DNA of 9,961 bases from Alphaproteobacteria bacterium (GTDB taxonomy: Bacteria > Pseudomonadota > Alphaproteobacteria > Micavibrionales > CSBR16-224). Below are positions 7,761-9,961 of the stretch, in pieces (position 1 is the stretch's first letter; each line of letters begins with the position of its first letter). The translations under genes and the position numbers were made by a program. The notes under the pieces are model-generated. The model was given only the letters and a program-made list of their open reading frames with translations, searched no databases and was not told where the DNA came from. The DNA lies in assembly GCA_007116755.1 (NCBI GenBank), contig SKHU01000038.1, positions 1 to 9,961 of the forward strand, read 5' to 3'.

Positions 7761-8486
7761 TCAGTCGCGTCCGAACAGATGCATCATATGCTGGAACAGC
7801 AACACAAAATTAAGATACAGAGAAAATGCGCCCAGCACGGCCATTTTTGCAGTATCATCCGCGGCAATTGCCGGATTGTAGTTTTCCTTGATGCGTTGCG
7901 TTTCCCACGCCGTCAGGCCGGTAAAGACAATAACGCCCGCACCGGAAATAATAAAATACAGCATGGGGGACTGCAGAAACAGATTGGCCACGATTGCGAT
8001 AATCAGACCGATCAGCCCCATAAACATCATGCTGCCCATACTGGTCAGGTCACGGCGCGTGGTGTAACCCAAAATACTGATCCCGGCAAACATACCTGCC
8101 GTGATAAAGAACACGCGGGTAATGTTCTCACCGGAGAAATGATAGAAAATATAGGACAGGCACACACCGAATGCGACAGCAAACATAATGAATGTCGTAT
8201 GTACGGCAGAGACCGACATTTTTGCCACACGTCCCGGCGTCATGCCGAAAAGGATAAAAAGAAACGGTCCGGCTATGGCAACCCAGCGCAACGGTGTTGT
8301 AAAAATTGCCTGATAAAGCGGTTCGATATTCGCCACGGCCATCGCTGACAATCCGGTGACGACAAGACCGAAACACATCATATTATAGACCTTGCGCATA
8401 TGATCGCGCAAACCGGCATCGACGACACCGGTATATTCGGCCGTACCTTTCAGATCATGTACTGTTTTTTTCGGTTCGGTATTCAT
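7761..8486 (-). CDS. Bax inhibitor-1 (BI-1/YccA/YbhL/YetJ) family membrane protein
   Basis: The 241-residue protein has a polar N terminus (1-33) and about seven membrane helices (roughly 36-52, 67-82, 97-114, 122-140, 151-171, 175-192, 215-234). Family marks are GYTTRRDLTSMGS (140-152), AWETQRIKENY (193-203) and the last helix AFSLYLNFVLLF (220-231). BI-1 relatives are inner-membrane proteins; YetJ is a pH-dependent calcium leak channel and E. coli YccA modulates FtsH. Which role applies here cannot be told. Two normally acidic positions look changed: the usual D of TAxDTQ is E195, and the usual D of LYLDF is N226. The start is backed by GGAGAGGG (reverse complement of 8497-8504), 10 nt upstream. 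The gene stands alone, between its own promoter and the shared terminator. Confidence 0.9.
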   Translation of the reverse strand: MNTEPKKTVHDLKGTAEYTGVVDAGLRDHMRKVYNMMCFGLVVTGLSAMAVANIEPLYQAIFTTPLRWVAIAGPFLFILFGMTPGRVAKMSVSAVHTTFIMFAVAFGVCLSYIFYHFSGENITRVFFITAGMFAGISILGYTTRRDLTSMGSMMFMGLIGLIIAIVANLFLQSPMLYFIISGAGVIVFTGLTAWETQRIKENYNPAIAADDTAKMAVLGAFSLYLNFVLLFQHMMHLFGRD

Positions 8487-8572
8487 TGTATGATAACCCT
8501 CTCCAAGATAATGTTAAGCTCTTTTTCCTCTTCCGCTTTCCACGAAAGACAACAGTGGAAACTTATACCTCT

Positions 8573-8602
8573 ATTATACCATTTCCGCCAGTTTTTTTGC
8601 AA
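8573..8602 (-). promoter_or_regulatory. Candidate sigma70 promoter of the BI-1 gene
   Basis: On the minus strand, TTGCAA (8602-8597) and a perfect TATAAT (8578-8573) are 18 nt apart. Initiation near 8566 would give a leader of about 80 nt carrying the GGAGAGGG ribosome-binding site. The -10 is the best sigma70 hexamer noted in this intergenic region. No operator is recognised beside it. Confidence 0.55.
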
Positions 8603-8854
8603 TAATTCCCCGCCGAAACTTGTCGCGGGATAAAATTATTTTGCTTTCCCGGCAAATAGATGGATTATAACCTCTTGGATTGTATCTATATTTAACCTTG
8701 CATTAATCTAAAACGTGTATTCTTATAGAAGGGGGAGTGAGATTATACCCGAAACATTAGCCGTCGGTGGCCGTGTTCCCCTCCGTTTTTGGGACGGTTT
8801 CGTCGGTCGGTATCAAATTTAAAGCCGAATATCAAACTTTAGGGAGTAAGAAAT
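8603..8854. other. Intergenic region and leader upstream of the Flp pilin gene
   Basis: No gene was found here. An imperfect hairpin spans 8601-8640: outer arms AATAAT/ATTATT and inner arms TCCC-GC/GC-GGGA with one bulged C. A possible plus-strand promoter is TTGCAT (8698-8703) with TTATAG (8723-8728), but spacing and match are poor. A GC-rich patch at 8761-8810 lies in AT-rich flanks. It can fold CCGT plus CCC (8771-8780) against GGGACGG (8791-8797), and it contains a direct repeat CGTCGGT (8762-8768 and 8801-8807). It probably lies in the pilin mRNA leader. No known riboswitch is recognised. Confidence 0.35.
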
Positions 8855-9049
8855 ATGTTGCTGAAACTGTGGACACAAGTACAGACATGGAAATCGGACG
8901 ATGACGGCGCGACAGCGATTGAATACGGCCTGATCGCAGCAGGAATTGCCGTTGCGATTGCAGCAGTTGTCTTTGCCTTCGGCGAAGAGCTTGAAGGGTT
9001 ATTTCAGGGTCTAACCGATACACTGAAAGGCGAAGGCGAGGGCTCTTAA
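8855..9049 (+). CDS. flp: Flp/Fap type IVb pilin
   Basis: This 64-residue prepilin has a short hydrophilic leader ending DDDG, then ATAIEYGLIAAG and a hydrophobic helix to about residue 42. The prepilin peptidase should cut between G18 and A19, leaving Glu at +5 (E23) and Tyr at +6 (Y24), the Flp signature. The mature subunit is about 46 residues with an acidic, glycine-rich end (KGEGEGS). It would form the fibre of a Tad/Flp adhesive pilus after insertion in the inner membrane. AGGGAG (8841-8846) 8 nt before the ATG is a strong ribosome-binding site, fitting a highly made structural subunit. The prepilin peptidase gene follows 114 nt downstream. The symbol flp (pilA in Caulobacter usage) is by family. 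Confidence 0.93.
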   Translation: MLLKLWTQVQTWKSDDDGATAIEYGLIAAGIAVAIAAVVFAFGEELEGLFQGLTDTLKGEGEGS

Positions 9050-9084
9050 TAAATCGCATTAAACACGTTATAACAGAGCTATGA

Positions 9085-9126
9085 AATGCCCGCCTTTCCT
9101 GAAATTTTCACGGCAAGGTGGGCATT
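9085..9126 (+). promoter_or_regulatory. Stem-loop between pilin and prepilin peptidase genes
   Basis: AATGCCCGCCTT (9085-9096) pairs with AAGGTGGGCATT (9115-9126) along 12 bp with one G-U pair. The 18-nt loop can itself fold TGAA/TTCA. No U-tract follows (next bases CGCTTGAAG), so it is not a standard terminator. A role as a 3' stabiliser of abundant pilin mRNA, or as a partial attenuator lowering cpaA expression, is inferred. Confidence 0.6.
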
Positions 9127-9163
9127 CGCTTGAAGTTCTCGGAGCTTCGCCGGACAGAATATC

Positions 9164-9727
9164 ATGATGGACAGCATCGCCTCGGCATCTATTTTTGCCG
9201 CTTTTACAGTCGCGCTTCTGGCTGCAGCGATTGCCGCGTTTTCTGATTTTCGCGGCATGAAAATCGCCAACGCTTTGCCTTTGACGATCACAGCGGCCTT
9301 CGTTGCGGCATGGCTGATTGATCTTGCCGTTTTGAGCGAACAGGAAATTTTCGGCGCATGGTGGTCGGCACCTCTGGCCGGTTTTTTAATGCTGGTGCTG
9401 GGTTTTCTGCTGTTTAGCACCGGCGTGATCGGCGGAGGCGATGCCAAGCTGGTTCCGGCGCTGGCCTTGTGGACAGGTTTGGGCGGATTGCCGGTATTTT
9501 TATTATATATGAGCCTTGCCGGCGCGCTTCTGGCTGTGCTGGCTCTTGTCGGCCGTGGCAGCAAGGCAGCAAAAAAACTGGCCGGACTCTGCGGTGAAAA
9601 AAGCTGGCCGGCCGTTCTGGCGGAGGGGAAAAGCGCCCTGCCCTACGGTATTGCGATTTTTACAGGCGCGCTCGGCGCATTCCTCCATACGGGAATTGCC
9701 GCCGCTGTCTTTCCGGCTCTGCATTAA
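9164..9727 (+). CDS. cpaA: Prepilin peptidase CpaA (A24 aspartic protease, TadV type)
   Basis: This 187-residue polytopic membrane protein carries the two catalytic aspartates of A24 peptidases: D28 in AAFSDFRGMKIAN and D93 in the GGGDAKL (GxGD) motif at 90-96. It cleaves the leader of Flp prepilin and of TadE/F-like pseudopilins at the cytoplasmic face of the inner membrane. It lacks the N-methyltransferase domain of PilD-type enzymes, as is normal for CpaA/TadV, and its length is ordinary. About five or six helices are visible, with a basic loop near 134-155 and a conserved-looking LPYGIAI at 159-165. Its pilin substrate is encoded just upstream. ATG 9167 is an equally possible start; GGACAG about 8 nt upstream of 9164 is a modest ribosome-binding site. 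Confidence 0.92.
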   Translation: MMDSIASASIFAAFTVALLAAAIAAFSDFRGMKIANALPLTITAAFVAAWLIDLAVLSEQEIFGAWWSAPLAGFLMLVLGFLLFSTGVIGGGDAKLVPALALWTGLGGLPVFLLYMSLAGALLAVLALVGRGSKAAKKLAGLCGEKSWPAVLAEGKSALPYGIAIFTGALGAFLHTGIAAAVFPALH

Positions 9728-9863
9728 TGCAGGATAATGAGAGCGGAATTAGCTTTTGACCCTGCGGAGCATTTGTGGCAGTATGGAAGGAAGGACAGTT
9801 GAAGTCCTCCCGCCTTACAGTTGAAAACATTCGTCTTTTCTTCTTTGGAACTGGATTTTTGCA
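9728..9863. other. Gap between cpaA and the next pilus gene, with a small hairpin
   Basis: This is 136 nt without a credible gene. GG-A-AGGAC (9789-9796) pairs with GTCCT-C-CC (9804-9811) around a 7-nt loop with one A-C mismatch. No U-tract follows, so termination is unlikely. The gap is long for an operon and may hold a processing site or a secondary promoter, but no good promoter hexamers were found. Confidence 0.35.
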
Positions 9864-9961
9864 ATGAACAAAAATGTTGCCATTATTTTAATCGGTGCAC
9901 TTGTCGCGTCCTTTGTCGTGGCGATGATCGTACAAGCCGGCTTGAAAACAGATACACCCGC
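9864..9961 (+). CDS. Probable Flp pilus assembly protein CpaB, N-terminal fragment
   Basis: ATG at 9864 opens a frame running off the right edge (32 complete codons). It begins MNKNVAIILIGALVASFVVA and then MIVQAGLKTD. That is a short basic start followed by one hydrophobic helix (about 5-25), as in a signal anchor. CpaB/RcpC proteins, which often follow cpaA in tad/cpa loci, begin in this way before their periplasmic SAF-like domain. No domain residues are visible, so the identity rests on position and the signal anchor. Another inner-membrane or periplasmic pilus protein is possible. The ribosome-binding site is weak (GGA at 9853-9855). Confidence 0.5.
   Translation, partial: MNKNVAIILIGALVASFVVAMIVQAGLKTDTP

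Noticed and set aside
7779..8348. A 189-codon plus-strand open frame opposite the BI-1 gene
   Set aside because: Its His/Lys/Gln-rich, motif-free translation is the expected antisense of a membrane protein gene.
9719..9732. A 14-bp perfect palindrome CTGCATTAATGCAG over the cpaA stop codon
   Set aside because: A palindrome of this length is expected about once by chance in 10 kb, and it is not followed by a U-tract or placed at a promoter.

Overview
The window looks like chromosomal DNA of a Gram-negative bacterium, most likely an alphaproteobacterium with intermediate GC. The reasons are a peroxiredoxin/OxyR divergon, a one-piece AsmA/YhdP-like periplasmic protein, an FHA-type exoprotein carrying a two-partner-secretion domain, and a Flp pilin followed by a CpaA-type prepilin peptidase. 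An uncultured Micavibrio-like lineage is possible, but that is a guess. No tRNA, rRNA, CRISPR array, IS element or phage gene was seen.

Layout. (1) 1-35, minus: the first 11 codons of an AhpC-type peroxiredoxin, running off the left edge. (2) 36-217: a divergent control region holding a 16-bp perfect inverted repeat made of OxyR-like ATAG-N7-CTAT elements. (3) 218-1129, plus: oxyR, with both redox cysteines at positions 199 and 208. (4) 1175-4552, plus: a large single-span AsmA/YhdP-like protein, possibly cotranscribed with oxyR. (5) 4774-7671, plus: a secreted exoprotein with a signal peptide, a TPS/haemagglutination-activity domain, a right-handed beta-helix and a histidine-rich C-terminal repeat pair. 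(6) 7704-7740: a strong bidirectional terminator shared by convergent genes. (7) 7761-8486, minus: a seven-helix Bax-inhibitor-1 family membrane protein with its own promoter. (8) 8487-8854: a long divergent intergenic region. (9) 8855-9049, plus: Flp/type IVb pilin; 9164-9727, plus: prepilin peptidase cpaA; 9864-9961, plus: the start of the next gene of the cluster, probably cpaB. This is the 5' end of a tad/cpa pilus locus.

How the parts fit. The left end is a peroxide-defence unit: OxyR senses H2O2 through a disulfide and presumably controls both itself and the peroxiredoxin from the shared operator. The AsmA-like protein belongs to envelope lipid homeostasis. The exoprotein and the Tad pilus are both surface-attachment functions. 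No TpsB outer-membrane transporter for the exoprotein is encoded here.

Most genes belong to known families, and I see no clearly new multi-gene system. The points most worth a second look are the extended spacing of the OxyR operator, the HNPDHxxHxHV repeat tail of the exoprotein, the altered acidic pair in the BI-1 protein, and the stem-loop between the pilin and its peptidase.
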